From Streptomyces sp. AC558_RSS880 (GTDB taxonomy: Bacteria; Actinomycetota; Actinomycetes; Streptomycetales; Streptomycetaceae), in NCBI RefSeq assembly GCF_019049255.1, contig NZ_JAGMUJ010000003.1, forward strand, positions 1 to 64,000: DNA of 64,000 nt. The letters are read 5' to 3'. This document shows positions 26,742 to 37,200 of the stretch, in pieces. How positions within the stretch are numbered: position 1 is the stretch's first letter; the number at the start of each line of letters is the position of its first letter. The notes under the pieces were generated by a model. The model was not told the origin of the DNA and did not search any database. It worked only from the letters and a program-made list of their open reading frames with translations. The position numbers were made by a program, and so were the translations under genes.

Positions 26742-29291
26742 ATGCACCTCAGACGCCCGGCGGCGCTCCTGGGAGCCGCCGCGCTCACGACCGCGTCACT
26801 CGCCATGGGCCCGGCCGCCCGGGCCGCCGACACCCCCAAGACCGGAACGGGCGCGGAGGGACAGAGACTGTCCGTCTCCGCCACCGCGAACCTGAACCCC
26901 GCCGGCGAGACGCTCCGCGTCACCGGCGCGGGCTACGACACGACCAAGGCCGTCTACGTCGCGCTCTGCCGGGACAACGGCGACGGCAAGGTCCCCGGCC
27001 CCTGCGTCGGCGGCGCCGACCCGAGCGGCGAGGGCGGCGCCTCGCACTGGATCGTCCCCGAGGGCGACCCGTACGCGGGCGTCCTCGCCACCACCTGGGG
27101 CGCCGGCGGCACCTTCGACGTCGAGATCAGGGCGCAGGCCAAGGACGCGAGCGTCGACTGCCTCCGGTACTCCTGCGCCGTCGTCACCCGCGTCGACCAC
27201 CGCAACACCGGCGACCGCTCCCAGGACGTGCGCGTGCCCGTCACCTGGGAGGGCCAGGACACCGGCGGTGGCGGCGACGGCGGTGACGGCGTCGACGTGC
27301 CGCCCGGGACGATCAGCTACGTACGGTCCGCCGCTTTCACGACCGTCGGGCGCCCGCTGGACCTGCTGCTGCACCCCGACTCCGGGAAGCTGTACGTCGG
27401 TTCGGAGAACATCCCCGACACCGGCGACGTGGCCGAGCAGGGCCTGTACGTCGTCGACCCCGAGAACGGCGAGCTCCTCAGCCACATCGCCCAGGCCCCC
27501 GGAGCGGGCGGCACCATGGCCGCCCGCGTGGTCCGCAGGATCATCGGCCCGCTCGCCGGCGACGGCGTCGCGTTCCACTTCCCGCTGCGCGGCATCGGCA
27601 CGGCCAAGGACGGCGACACCGCCGCGCGGGGCCACTGGTTCGACGGCACGTCCTTCACCGGTGTCGACCAGGACGCCGACACCTCCTCCGTGCTGATCGC
27701 GGCCGGCCCCGAGCTGCGCCGCGTCGAGCTCGCCACCGGCGCCGTGACGGACACGGTCACGCTGGAGGGCGGCGGCCGGATCGGTGTGGACGCCGAGCGC
27801 GGCGTGGCCTGGTCCATCGGCACCGCCGGGGAGACGAGGGTGCTGCGCCGGGTGGACACCGCCACGTTCAAGGTCACCGCCACGACCGAGATCCCCGCCG
27901 ACGACTCCGTCTTCTTCGTCGAGACGGACCCGGCGACCGGCAACGTCTGGGTGGGCGGCACCACGTCCGTGCTCGTCTTCGACGAGGACGGCACGCCGCT
28001 GACCACGCTCACCGGCGTGGACCGGCCCTCGGCGGCCGCCTTCGACAAGGCCACCGGGCGGGCCTTCGTCCTGCGCGAGGACCTCTCCGACAGCACCGGG
28101 GACGACGACGGCTCCGTGGAGGTCCTGGACGGCGCGACCTTCGAGCGGGCGGCGACACCGGTCACCCTGCCGGGAAGCGAGTCGACCTCCTACGCGGGCA
28201 TCGCCGTCGCGCCCGGAGCCACCTCCGTGTACGTCACCAGGGGCACGGCGAACGAGGTCGTCAGGCTCGACCTGCGCAGGTCGCCCAAGGTCGTCCGGTC
28301 CCCCACCGACCAGTCCGTCGCCCCCGGTGACGAGGTCACCCTCACGGCCGCCGCCGAAGGCACCCCCGAGCCCACGGTGGCCTGGAGCGTCAGTCCCGAC
28401 GGCGGCCAGACCTGGTCGGCGGTCGAGGGCGCGACGGAGAACACGTACACCTTCACCGCCAAGGCCGCCCAGGACGGTTACGCGTACCGCGCCGAGTTCA
28501 CCAACCCGGCCGGCACGACCCGTACCGCGCCCGTCACCCTGACGGTGAAGGAAGCCCCCGGCACCGATCCCTCCGGGCCTCCCGCCGACGGCGACGGCGA
28601 CGACGAGCCCTCGGGCTCCAGGACCGTCACCGGCCCCGACGGCCAGAAGCTGACCGTGACCCCGGTCAACCACCTCGCCACCGAGAACCAGACCCTGAAG
28701 GTCACCGGCTCCGGTTACGACGAGGAGAAGGGCGTCTACGTCGCCCTGTGCGTCGACAACGGAGAGGGCGCACTGCCCACTCCGTGCATCGGCGGCGTCG
28801 ACATGACCGGCGGCTCCCACTCCTCCGCCTGGATCTCCTCCGACCCGCCGGACTACGGCGAGGACCTGGCGGTCCCGTACGAGGACGGCGGATCCTTCGA
28901 GGTCGAGCTCACCGTCGACGCCAAGGACGAGTACACCGACTGCTTCAAGGCGAAGTGCGTCCTGGCCACCCGCGCCGACCACACCCTCTCCGGCGACCGC
29001 TCCCAGGACGTGAAGGTCCCGGTCGCGTTCGTCGGCCAGGACCCGGTCGACACGGACGACGACGGCACCGGCGGCACCGACACCCCGGACGACACCGACC
29101 CGGACACCGGCGGTACGGACGGCGATACGGGCGGCACGAGCGGCGGTACGGGCGGCGGCACCGTCACCACCGGCTCCACCGGCGGCAGCCTCGCCTCCAC
29201 CGGCGTGACCGTCCTCTCCGTCGCCGCCCTCGCGGCCGCCCTGACGGCCACCGGCTGGGTGGCCCGCCGACGGGCCCGCACCGCGGCCTGA
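26742..29291 (+). CDS. Large wall-anchored protein: two neocarzinostatin-like domains, propeller and Ig domain
   Basis: An 849-residue surface protein. Order: signal peptide (1-28), neocarzinostatin-like domain (about 35-175), YncE-like beta-propeller (about 190-510; repeats such as GKLYVGSENI, LYVVDPENGELLS, VYVTRGTANEVVRLDL), Ig-like domain (about 515-605), second neocarzinostatin-like domain (about 625-770), acidic Thr/Gly/Asp linker, and LASTG at 817-821 with membrane helix and basic tail. It follows the 26142 gene by 75 bases and likely shares its iron-boxed promoter. Role inferred: surface receptor or scaffold in haem capture. This combination of domains is unfamiliar to me. Confidence 0.75.
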   Translation: MHLRRPAALLGAAALTTASLAMGPAARAADTPKTGTGAEGQRLSVSATANLNPAGETLRVTGAGYDTTKAVYVALCRDNGDGKVPGPCVGGADPSGEGGASHWIVPEGDPYAGVLATTWGAGGTFDVEIRAQAKDASVDCLRYSCAVVTRVDHRNTGDRSQDVRVPVTWEGQDTGGGGDGGDGVDVPPGTISYVRSAAFTTVGRPLDLLLHPDSGKLYVGSENIPDTGDVAEQGLYVVDPENGELLSHIAQAPGAGGTMAARVVRRIIGPLAGDGVAFHFPLRGIGTAKDGDTAARGHWFDGTSFTGVDQDADTSSVLIAAGPELRRVELATGAVTDTVTLEGGGRIGVDAERGVAWSIGTAGETRVLRRVDTATFKVTATTEIPADDSVFFVETDPATGNVWVGGTTSVLVFDEDGTPLTTLTGVDRPSAAAFDKATGRAFVLREDLSDSTGDDDGSVEVLDGATFERAATPVTLPGSESTSYAGIAVAPGATSVYVTRGTANEVVRLDLRRSPKVVRSPTDQSVAPGDEVTLTAAAEGTPEPTVAWSVSPDGGQTWSAVEGATENTYTFTAKAAQDGYAYRAEFTNPAGTTRTAPVTLTVKEAPGTDPSGPPADGDGDDEPSGSRTVTGPDGQKLTVTPVNHLATENQTLKVTGSGYDEEKGVYVALCVDNGEGALPTPCIGGVDMTGGSHSSAWISSDPPDYGEDLAVPYEDGGSFEVELTVDAKDEYTDCFKAKCVLATRADHTLSGDRSQDVKVPVAFVGQDPVDTDDDGTGGTDTPDDTDPDTGGTDGDTGGTSGGTGGGTVTTGSTGGSLASTGVTVLSVAALAAALTATGWVARRRARTAA

Positions 29292-29317
29292 CGGCAGCCT
29301 GACGGCGGTCCCACAGA

Positions 29318-29359
29318 CGTCCGCCCCCTCCCCGCGTGTGCGGGCGGAGGGGGCGGACG
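29318..29359. terminator. Stem-loop between convergent genes
   Basis: Arms CGTCCGCCCCCTCC and GGAGGGGGCGGACG are a perfect 14-bp pair with a short inner stem. It lies between the convergent surface-protein gene and YbjN-like gene and may serve both. Confidence 0.8.
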
Positions 29360-29385
29360 CATGTGAGGGGGGCGGACCGGACGGA

Positions 29386-29913
29386 CTACTCGTCGTCCTC
29401 CGGCTTGTCCGCCTCGTTGACCTCCTGCTCGAGGCCGAGCTGCTCGACGAGCCACTTGTCGAACTCGATCGCGGCCCGCACCCAGCTGACCGTCGACGAG
29501 ACGAAGTGCTCCAGGCTGACGCCCATGCCGATCAGCATCTGGGCCTCACCGATGAGACGGACCGTGCCGTCGTCATGCGTGTGGGTGTAGACCTTGGGCC
29601 ACAGCGTGCGCCGGTTCCAGTCGTCGACGGACTCGAGCAGCTGCGGCTTCTCGTCGATCTTGTGCGGCCGGTCGTAGAACGTCCGGACGGAGAAGATCTG
29701 CTGGTCCTCCTCCCCGCGGAACATGAAGTAGGTGCGGAACTGCTCCCACGGCGCCGCGAGGTCACCCTCGTCGTCGACGACGTACTTGAGCTCCATCTGG
29801 TCGAGGAGCTGCTTCACGAGGTCCTGATCCGGAACGACGGGGCCCGCCGGTCCTTGGGGCTGCGGCTCGGGCTGGCCCCCGAAGCTGGGGATCGAGGACG
29901 GGTCGATGGTCAC
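29386..29913 (-). CDS. YbjN domain-containing protein
   Basis: A 175-residue cytoplasmic protein of the YbjN/sensory-transduction-regulator fold, which resembles type III secretion chaperones. Core: LLDQMELKYVVDDEGDLAAPW, FMFRGEEDQQIFSVRTFYDRP, and the C-terminal VSWVRAAIEFDKWLVEQLG. Start is GTG 29913 (VTIDPSSIPSFGG) because GAAGGGAAA lies eight bases upstream; the longer in-frame reading has no such site. It lies downstream of clpB but is separated from it by a terminator. Function unknown. Confidence 0.85.
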   Translation of the reverse strand: MTIDPSSIPSFGGQPEPQPQGPAGPVVPDQDLVKQLLDQMELKYVVDDEGDLAAPWEQFRTYFMFRGEEDQQIFSVRTFYDRPHKIDEKPQLLESVDDWNRRTLWPKVYTHTHDDGTVRLIGEAQMLIGMGVSLEHFVSSTVSWVRAAIEFDKWLVEQLGLEQEVNEADKPEDDE

Positions 29914-30039
29914 CGTGAATTTCCCTTCGTACGGATCCCGCCATCCTCCCCCATGCGGGGAGGGGGGTGGCAAGCCCCGACGGGCCTGTCAGCCGTGGGC
30001 TGACTCGATCCGGTCACTGTCGGGGTACCCGGTACGGGT

Positions 30040-30074
30040 CGGGCCCAACGTTCCCGGGGGGAACATCGGGCCCG
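30040..30074 (-). terminator. Stem-loop downstream of clpB
   Basis: An imperfect inverted repeat (CGGGCCCAACGTTCC against GGAACATCGGGCCCG, two mismatches) with a five-base loop begins 17 bases after the clpB stop. Confidence 0.7.
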
Positions 30075-30090
30075 AAAGCGGAACCGTCGC

Positions 30091-32688
<2,598 letters not shown>

Positions 32689-32756
32689 GTATCCGTTCTC
32701 CTCCTTGCGGTGACCCTTCAGCGGCCTTCGCGGCTGACTCGGTCAACGTACACAAA

Positions 32757-32777
32757 CTTGAGTCTATTCCACTCAAG
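32757..32777. promoter_or_regulatory. HAIR, HspR operator of clpB
   Basis: A perfect HspR-associated inverted repeat, CTTGAGT-N7-ACTCAAG, centred about 80 bases upstream of the clpB start. HspR binding in complex with DnaK represses clpB in streptomycetes. The divergent PPOX gene at 32817 starts 40 bases away and could be affected. Confidence 0.95.
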
Positions 32778-32816
32778 GTGTGTCCCGGGAGGGCCACGGC
32801 GGCTAAGTTCCGGTCC

Positions 32817-33233
32817 ATGGCCACCACGTACTCGGTAGATCCGGGCGATCCGGACGCGTCGTACCTCAGCTTCTGGCGCGAGAAGCACCTGTGCACGCTG
32901 ACCACCCTCCGTCCGGACGGCACCCCGCACCTGGTACCCGTCGGGGTGACGTACGACCCCGGGGCGCTGCTCGCCCGGGTCATCACGAACAGGACGAGCG
33001 CGAAGGTGCGCCACGTGCGGGCGGCGGGGGCCGGGGGCGCGCCCGTCGCGGTCTGCCAGGTGGACGGCCGGCGGTGGGCGACGCTGGAGGGGCGGGCGGT
33101 GGTCCGTACGGAACCGGGGCGCGTGGAGGAGGCGGTGCGGCGGTACGCGGAACGCTACGGACGGATGCCGTCGCCGAACCCGTCCCGGGTGGTCATCGAG
33201 ATCGCGCTCACGCGCGCGATGGGCCGTGGGTGA
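32817..33233 (+). CDS. PPOX-class (F420/flavin) oxidoreductase
   Basis: A 138-residue split-barrel flavoprotein of the pyridoxamine-phosphate-oxidase-like class (TIGR03618-type). Motifs: YLSFWREKHLCTLTTLRPDGTPHLVPVGVTYD, LARVITNRTSAKVRHVRAAG, VAVCQVDGRRWATLEGRA. Actinobacterial members often use F420, but the cofactor cannot be decided here. It is divergent from clpB across the HAIR. ATG 32817 (MATTYSVDPG) is the family-typical start. Reaction unknown. Confidence 0.85.
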   Translation: MATTYSVDPGDPDASYLSFWREKHLCTLTTLRPDGTPHLVPVGVTYDPGALLARVITNRTSAKVRHVRAAGAGGAPVAVCQVDGRRWATLEGRAVVRTEPGRVEEAVRRYAERYGRMPSPNPSRVVIEIALTRAMGRG

Positions 33234-33256
33234 GGCCGCCCGTACGGTTCGTACAC

Positions 33257-33283
33257 CGAGCGATGGCTTCCGGCCATCGCTCG
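33257..33283 (+). terminator. Stem-loop terminator after PPOX gene
   Basis: A perfect 11-bp inverted repeat, CGAGCGATGGC / GCCATCGCTCG, with loop TTCCG, begins 24 bases after the stop. Confidence 0.8.
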
Positions 33284-33317
33284 ACCGGGCCGATACCCGG
33301 AAATGTCCCGGAAAACT

Positions 33318-33358
33318 GCAGCGGCGTCACCGTGTTCAGGTCACGGTGACGCCGCTGC
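33318..33358 (-). terminator. Strong stem-loop after the Rieske-like gene
   Basis: A perfect 17-bp inverted repeat (GCAGCGGCGTCACCGTG and its complement) with a seven-base loop. It lies 44 bases past the stop of the Rieske-like gene and ends the peptide operon; with the stem at 33257 it insulates the convergent genes. Confidence 0.85.
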
Positions 33359-33401
33359 GGGGGGAAGCACCTGCGCGATCTTTTACGACGGGGGAATCGC
33401 G

Positions 33402-33737
33402 TCAGGCACTGCGGGGGGTGGCAGAGATGGTCCGGGGGACAGGGGAGTCGGACTCCACCTGCCGGTGGTCCCGCTGGTCCAGGTTCACAAAGATCATTCC
33501 GTACCGGATGGCACACCGTACGGGCTTCGGCGCCCCCCTGGGCCGCCGCAGGCACCGGTACGCCCGTACGTCCCCGTCCTCGTCCCGCGTGACGACGACC
33601 GGCTCACCGAAGACGGTCACCATCAACGAGTCACCGCTGTGGGGGATGGCGGTGACCAGGTCGATGAAGTGCCATCCGGACCGGTAGGCGGTCGCCATCT
33701 CCCTGCGGAAGGAACGGTCGTCGGGTGGTGTGGTCAT
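33402..33737 (-). CDS. Truncated Rieske-like protein lacking cluster ligands
   Basis: A 111-residue protein. The first part resembles the N-terminal Rieske domain of ring-hydroxylating oxygenases (YRSGWHFIDLVTAI, VTVFGEPVVVTRDEDGDVRAYR). The RYGMIFVNLDQRD end resembles the region after the cluster in those enzymes. The stretch that should hold CxH and CxxH is missing: YRCLRRPRGAPKP runs directly into CAIRYGMIF. It therefore cannot bind a classical 2Fe-2S cluster. ATG 33737 (or GTG 33740) lies immediately after the stop of the DSSWG peptide gene, so the two are coupled. It may be a degenerate relic or a small binding partner of the peptide. Confidence 0.6.
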   Translation of the reverse strand: MTTPPDDRSFRREMATAYRSGWHFIDLVTAIPHSGDSLMVTVFGEPVVVTRDEDGDVRAYRCLRRPRGAPKPVRCAIRYGMIFVNLDQRDHRQVESDSPVPRTISATPRSA

Positions 33738-33740
33738 CAC

Positions 33741-33965
33741 TCAGCCCCAACTGCTGTCGTCTGCGAGCTGGGGCACCGGCGAACCCCAGCTGCTGTCCGG
33801 GGGCGCGGACTTGGATACCACCACCGGCCCCCAGCTGCTGTCAGCCCGGACGTCGCCCTTCGTGCCGGCCAGGCCACTCAGCGCTCCGAAGGCCATGACG
33901 GCAGAGAAGGCGGCGACAAGTACCGAGCGAAGCGTTCTCTTGCGCATAGTCGGCTTCGTCCTCAC
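33741..33965 (-). CDS. Small secreted peptide with three DSSWG repeats
   Basis: A 74-residue precursor-like protein. The N-terminus is basic with a hydrophobic core (LRSVLVAAFSAVMAFGALSGLAG), a signal peptide. The remaining segment of about 37 residues has DSSWG three times, separated by Pro/Val-rich spacers, and the last DSSWG ends the protein. GTG 33965 has GGAAGGG about ten bases upstream; ATG 33947 is an alternative. It is coupled to the Rieske-like gene downstream and divergent from a LuxR-type regulator. The repeat layout resembles a multi-core ribosomal peptide or secreted signal, but no modification enzyme other than the Rieske-like remnant is adjacent. I know no named family. Confidence 0.65.
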   Translation of the reverse strand: MRTKPTMRKRTLRSVLVAAFSAVMAFGALSGLAGTKGDVRADSSWGPVVVSKSAPPDSSWGSPVPQLADDSSWG

Positions 33966-34077
33966 TCGAAAGTCACCCTTCCCCCGTCAAGTACGACGAT
34001 GGCTCATTCGGGCACGTCATGGCCACACAATCGGTGCATCATGTTCCTGCATGTTCAGGACCCTGGGGGGTGGAGAT

Positions 34078-35061
34078 TTGACTACGAATCGGACCAATGA
34101 GGTACATCCCCATACGGTGACCGAACTGTGTGAGGCCGCCAGCCGTCTCTATGCCGACGCGCTGCGGGCGGGCCGCGTCCCCCGCGCGGACGCGGAGTCC
34201 GCCCCCTGCCTGATGGAACTCGCCCTGCTGCACCCCGACCCGGACGACCCCACCTGGCTGCGCCCGGTCGCCCCGGCGGTGGCACTGGCCCAGCGGCTCA
34301 ACCCCCTGGAACGGGAGATCACCGAGCGCCGGCGGGCCTCGATCGAGCTCGCCGACGCCTTCGAGCCGTTCATGACCCTCAGCGCCCAGACCACGATGAG
34401 CACCCACTCGATGACGGTGCTGGAGGGATTCGACCGGATCAACGCCGCCCTCGATCTGGCCACCTCCCAGTGCCGGTCCGAGATGCTCTCCGTCCAGCCG
34501 GGCGGCCGTCGCCTGGAGCACACCCTCACCCAGGCGCTGGAGCGCGACCGGCAGATGACCGAGCGGGGGGTGCGCATCCGGACCCTCTACCAGCACACCG
34601 CCCGGCACAGTCCCGAGACGCTGGCGTACGTGGCCCGGTTCGACACCGCCAAGGTGGAGTACCGCACCATCGACGAACTGGTGGAGCGGCTCATCATCTG
34701 CGACGAGACCGTCGCCTTCATCCCCACCCGCGACGACCGGCAGGTCGCCCTCGAACTGCGCCACCCGGGTCTCGTCCGCTACCTGATCAAGGTCTTCGAG
34801 TTCATGTGGACCCGCGCGGTCTCACTGAACGCGGGCGCCCCGTACGAACCGGCCCCCGACGGCCTCACCGACATCCAGCACTCCATCGCCAAACTGCTCG
34901 TCGAGGGCCACGTGGACGAAGCCATCGCCCGGCGTCTGGGCATGAACGTACGCACCTGCCGCGCCCACATAGCCAAGCTCGCCTCCGCCCTCGGAAGCGG
35001 CAGCCGCGCCCAGCTCGGCTATCTGATCGCACAGTCGGGAATCCTCAACCAGGAACCGTGA
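34078..35061 (+). CDS. LuxR-type regulator with TrmB-like middle domain (paralogue 1)
   Basis: A 327-residue regulator. The N-terminal part includes HPHTVTELCEAASRLYADALRAGRVPRADAESAPCLMELALLHPDPDDPTWLRP in segments. The middle part (RGVRIRTLYQHTARHSPETLAYV, FIPTRDDRQVALELRHPGLVRYL) resembles the TrmB/phospholipase-like sensor domain of Streptomyces regulators. A LuxR HTH follows at the C-terminus (LVEGHVDEAIARRLGMNVRTCRAHIAKL). Start is uncertain: TTG 34078 behind a G-rich stretch, or ATG 34051. Divergent from the DSSWG peptide gene with about 110 bases between, so it is the natural regulator of that peptide. Ligand unknown. Confidence 0.8.
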   Translation: MTTNRTNEVHPHTVTELCEAASRLYADALRAGRVPRADAESAPCLMELALLHPDPDDPTWLRPVAPAVALAQRLNPLEREITERRRASIELADAFEPFMTLSAQTTMSTHSMTVLEGFDRINAALDLATSQCRSEMLSVQPGGRRLEHTLTQALERDRQMTERGVRIRTLYQHTARHSPETLAYVARFDTAKVEYRTIDELVERLIICDETVAFIPTRDDRQVALELRHPGLVRYLIKVFEFMWTRAVSLNAGAPYEPAPDGLTDIQHSIAKLLVEGHVDEAIARRLGMNVRTCRAHIAKLASALGSGSRAQLGYLIAQSGILNQEP

Positions 35062-35084
35062 AGCCGAGGAGGTACGGACCCCGC

Positions 35085-36077
35085 GTGACCGCAACCGCGC
35101 ACCACCACGAAGCCGAGGACCTGTGCGACGCGGGTGCCGAGCTGTACGCCCGGGCACTGCGGGAAGGCCCCGTGCCCGCCGAGGAGGCCCACGAGACCCC
35201 CTGCGTGCTCGACTCCGGGCTGCTCCACCCTTCCCTCGACGATCCGGGACGACTGGTTCCCGTCGCGCCGACGGTCGCCCTGCACCGGCTGCTGCGGTCC
35301 TCCGGCGAACGCGTCGCGGCGGAGCGGCGGCGCGAAGCACGACTGACCGAGGCCTTCCAGCCGCTCCTACGGATGGGTGAACTGGCCGTGGAGACGCACA
35401 CGCCGTCGCTCCGTGTCATCAGCGGCGCGGAGCGGATCAACGGCGCCATCCTCGAGGCACTGGCGGAAGGGACGGGGGAACTCCTCGCCATGCAGCCTCA
35501 CAGCAACTACCACACCTCCGAGGTCGCGCGAGCGGCACAGGCCGCCGCCCTGGTCCGCGACCAGGAGTTCCTCGACCGCGGCGGCCGGATCCGCGTCCTC
35601 TATCCGCACACCCAGCGCCACATCCCCCTGGTCGTCGCCCGGTACGAGCGGTTGAACGGCGACGCCGAGGCACGCACCCTGGACGAGGTCGCCGGCCGTC
35701 TGATCGTCATCGACCAGACCGTCGCCTACATTCCCGGTGACGCGGACAGACAGCGCAGCGTCGCGCTGGAGATCCGCCACCCGCCCATCATCACGTACCT
35801 GGTCAGCGTGTTCGACAGCTTCTGGCGACTGGCCACCCCCATGCACCCCCGGCCGGTCGAACCGGCGGCCCTCAACGGCGTCACCGCCCGTCAACGGGCC
35901 ATCGCCCGCTTCCTGGTGGAGGGCCACACCGACGCCGTCATAGCGGACCGCCTCGGCATGAACATCCGCACCGCACGCGTCCACATCGCCAAACTCGCCG
36001 CGCTGCTGGGCAGTCGGAGCCGGGCGCAGCTGGGCTATCTCATCGGACGGTCCGGGATCCTCGACCGGGCCGAATGA
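35085..36077 (+). CDS. LuxR-type regulator, paralogue 2
   Basis: A 330-residue protein with the same architecture as the gene before it: AEDLCDAGAELYARALREGPVPAEEAHETPCVLDSGLLHPSLDDP, middle sensor-like part (GGRIRVLYPHTQRHIPLVVARY, YIPGDADRQRSVALEIRHPPIITYL) and LuxR HTH (LVEGHTDAVIADRLGMNIRTARVHIAKLAALLG). AGGAGG lies 12 bases before GTG 35085; GTG 35058 overlaps the stop of paralogue 1 and would add nine residues. The two are probably one operon. Its 3' end overlaps the convergent paralogue 3 by 38 bases. Confidence 0.8.
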   Translation: MTATAHHHEAEDLCDAGAELYARALREGPVPAEEAHETPCVLDSGLLHPSLDDPGRLVPVAPTVALHRLLRSSGERVAAERRREARLTEAFQPLLRMGELAVETHTPSLRVISGAERINGAILEALAEGTGELLAMQPHSNYHTSEVARAAQAAALVRDQEFLDRGGRIRVLYPHTQRHIPLVVARYERLNGDAEARTLDEVAGRLIVIDQTVAYIPGDADRQRSVALEIRHPPIITYLVSVFDSFWRLATPMHPRPVEPAALNGVTARQRAIARFLVEGHTDAVIADRLGMNIRTARVHIAKLAALLGSRSRAQLGYLIGRSGILDRAE

Positions 36078-37071
36078 CCGCCGGCCCCCGGGCCCCGTCC
36101 AGGCCGGCCTGGGCGATCCGCACCCCCAGTTGCGTACGGCTCGCCGCCCCCAGCGTCTCCGACAGGCGGGCGATGTGCGCCCGGCACGTCCGCACGCTGA
36201 TGCCGAGCCGCTCCGCGATCACCGCGTCCTGGTGGCCCTCCGCCAGCAGCGCCGCGATGGACTGCTCGCGGTGCGAGATGCCCTCGATGCCGGTGTCGGG
36301 CAGCGGGGCGGTCAGCGGGATGGCCAGCCGCCACAGCCGTTCGAAGACCGTGCCCAGGTACTCCACCAGCGCCGGGTGGCGCAGTTCCAGCGCCATGGTG
36401 CGCTCGGCGTTGGCGGGGATGAAGGCGACCGTGCGGTCGAAGAGGATCAGCCGCTCGATCACCTCGTCCAGCGTGCGCGCCTCCACCGCGTCGCCCATCA
36501 GCTCCAGATAGCTGAGCAGCCCGTGCCCGTGCCGGGCGACATGCGTGTACAGGTCCCGCATGCGCACGCCCCGGCCGCGCAGCGCCATCGCCCGGTGCAG
36601 ACCCTCCGACAGCTCCGCCTCGCGCCGGATGCCGCCGGGCTGGACGGTGAGCACCTCGGTGGCGCACGCCTGGGTCGCCTCGTCCATCGCGGCCTGGATA
36701 CGGGCCAGCCCGTCCAGCACCCGGATCGCCGGGCCCTCCGCCGCCGACGGCGAGGCGGGCACCCGGCGGCCCAGGCCGGCGTACCGCTCGAAGGCCTCGA
36801 CGGCCGAACCGACCCGGCGCTGACTCGCGCTCACCTCGTCGTACATCCCGCGCAGCAGCCGGGTCATGACCTCCTGCGGGGCGGTGGGGACGAGCCAGTC
36901 CATGTCGTCGGGATCGGGGTGCAGCAGGGCCAGTTCCAGCAGGCAGGGCACCGGCTCCGCGTCCCGGCGCGGCAGCCGTCCGCGCCGTACGGCCCGGGAA
37001 TACACGCGATCCCCGGCCTCGCACAGTCGGTCAGCACCGTGTGGATGCCCGTCCGTCCCGTGCCCGGCCAT
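36040..37071 (-). CDS. LuxR-type regulator, paralogue 3 (convergent)
   Basis: A 343-residue regulator of the same family: ADRLCEAGDRVYSRAVRRGRLPRRDAEPVPCLLELALLHPDPDDMDWL in segments, sensor-like part (RGVRMRDLYTHVARHGHGLLSYL, FIPANAERTMALELRHPALVEYL), HTH (LLAEGHQDAVIAERLGISVRTCRAHIARL). ATG 37071 chosen because the family sequence starts soon after. It converges on paralogue 2 and their coding ends overlap by 38 bases, an arrangement expected to give antisense interference. Target unknown. Confidence 0.8.
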   Translation of the reverse strand: MAGHGTDGHPHGADRLCEAGDRVYSRAVRRGRLPRRDAEPVPCLLELALLHPDPDDMDWLVPTAPQEVMTRLLRGMYDEVSASQRRVGSAVEAFERYAGLGRRVPASPSAAEGPAIRVLDGLARIQAAMDEATQACATEVLTVQPGGIRREAELSEGLHRAMALRGRGVRMRDLYTHVARHGHGLLSYLELMGDAVEARTLDEVIERLILFDRTVAFIPANAERTMALELRHPALVEYLGTVFERLWRLAIPLTAPLPDTGIEGISHREQSIAALLAEGHQDAVIAERLGISVRTCRAHIARLSETLGAASRTQLGVRIAQAGLDGARGPAVIRPGRGSRTVR

Positions 37072-37155
37072 CGCCCATCCCACCCCCGGTTCCGCCACTT
37101 TCCGCAGCGCAACTATGCGCGGCCACAACCGGCTGTGCAACACGGGCGGGGCCCG

Positions 37156-37178
37156 CCGCCGGTCAGGGGACCGGCGGG
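37156..37178 (-). terminator. Stem-loop after the sugar-binding gene
   Basis: CCGCCGGTC and GACCGGCGG form a nine-base stem around a short AGGG loop, 23 bases past the stop of the binding-protein gene. Confidence 0.7.
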
Positions 37179-37200
37179 TGGCCGGATATCGACGGGGCGG

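Noticed and set aside
24170..29291. Neocarzinostatin-like proteins as enediyne carriers
   Set aside because: No enediyne PKS genes are near, and iron boxes with HtaA and HmuT-like genes point to iron acquisition.
33257..33358. Two stem-loops as a possible CRISPR-like array
   Set aside because: They differ in sequence and each sits at a gene end, so terminators explain them.
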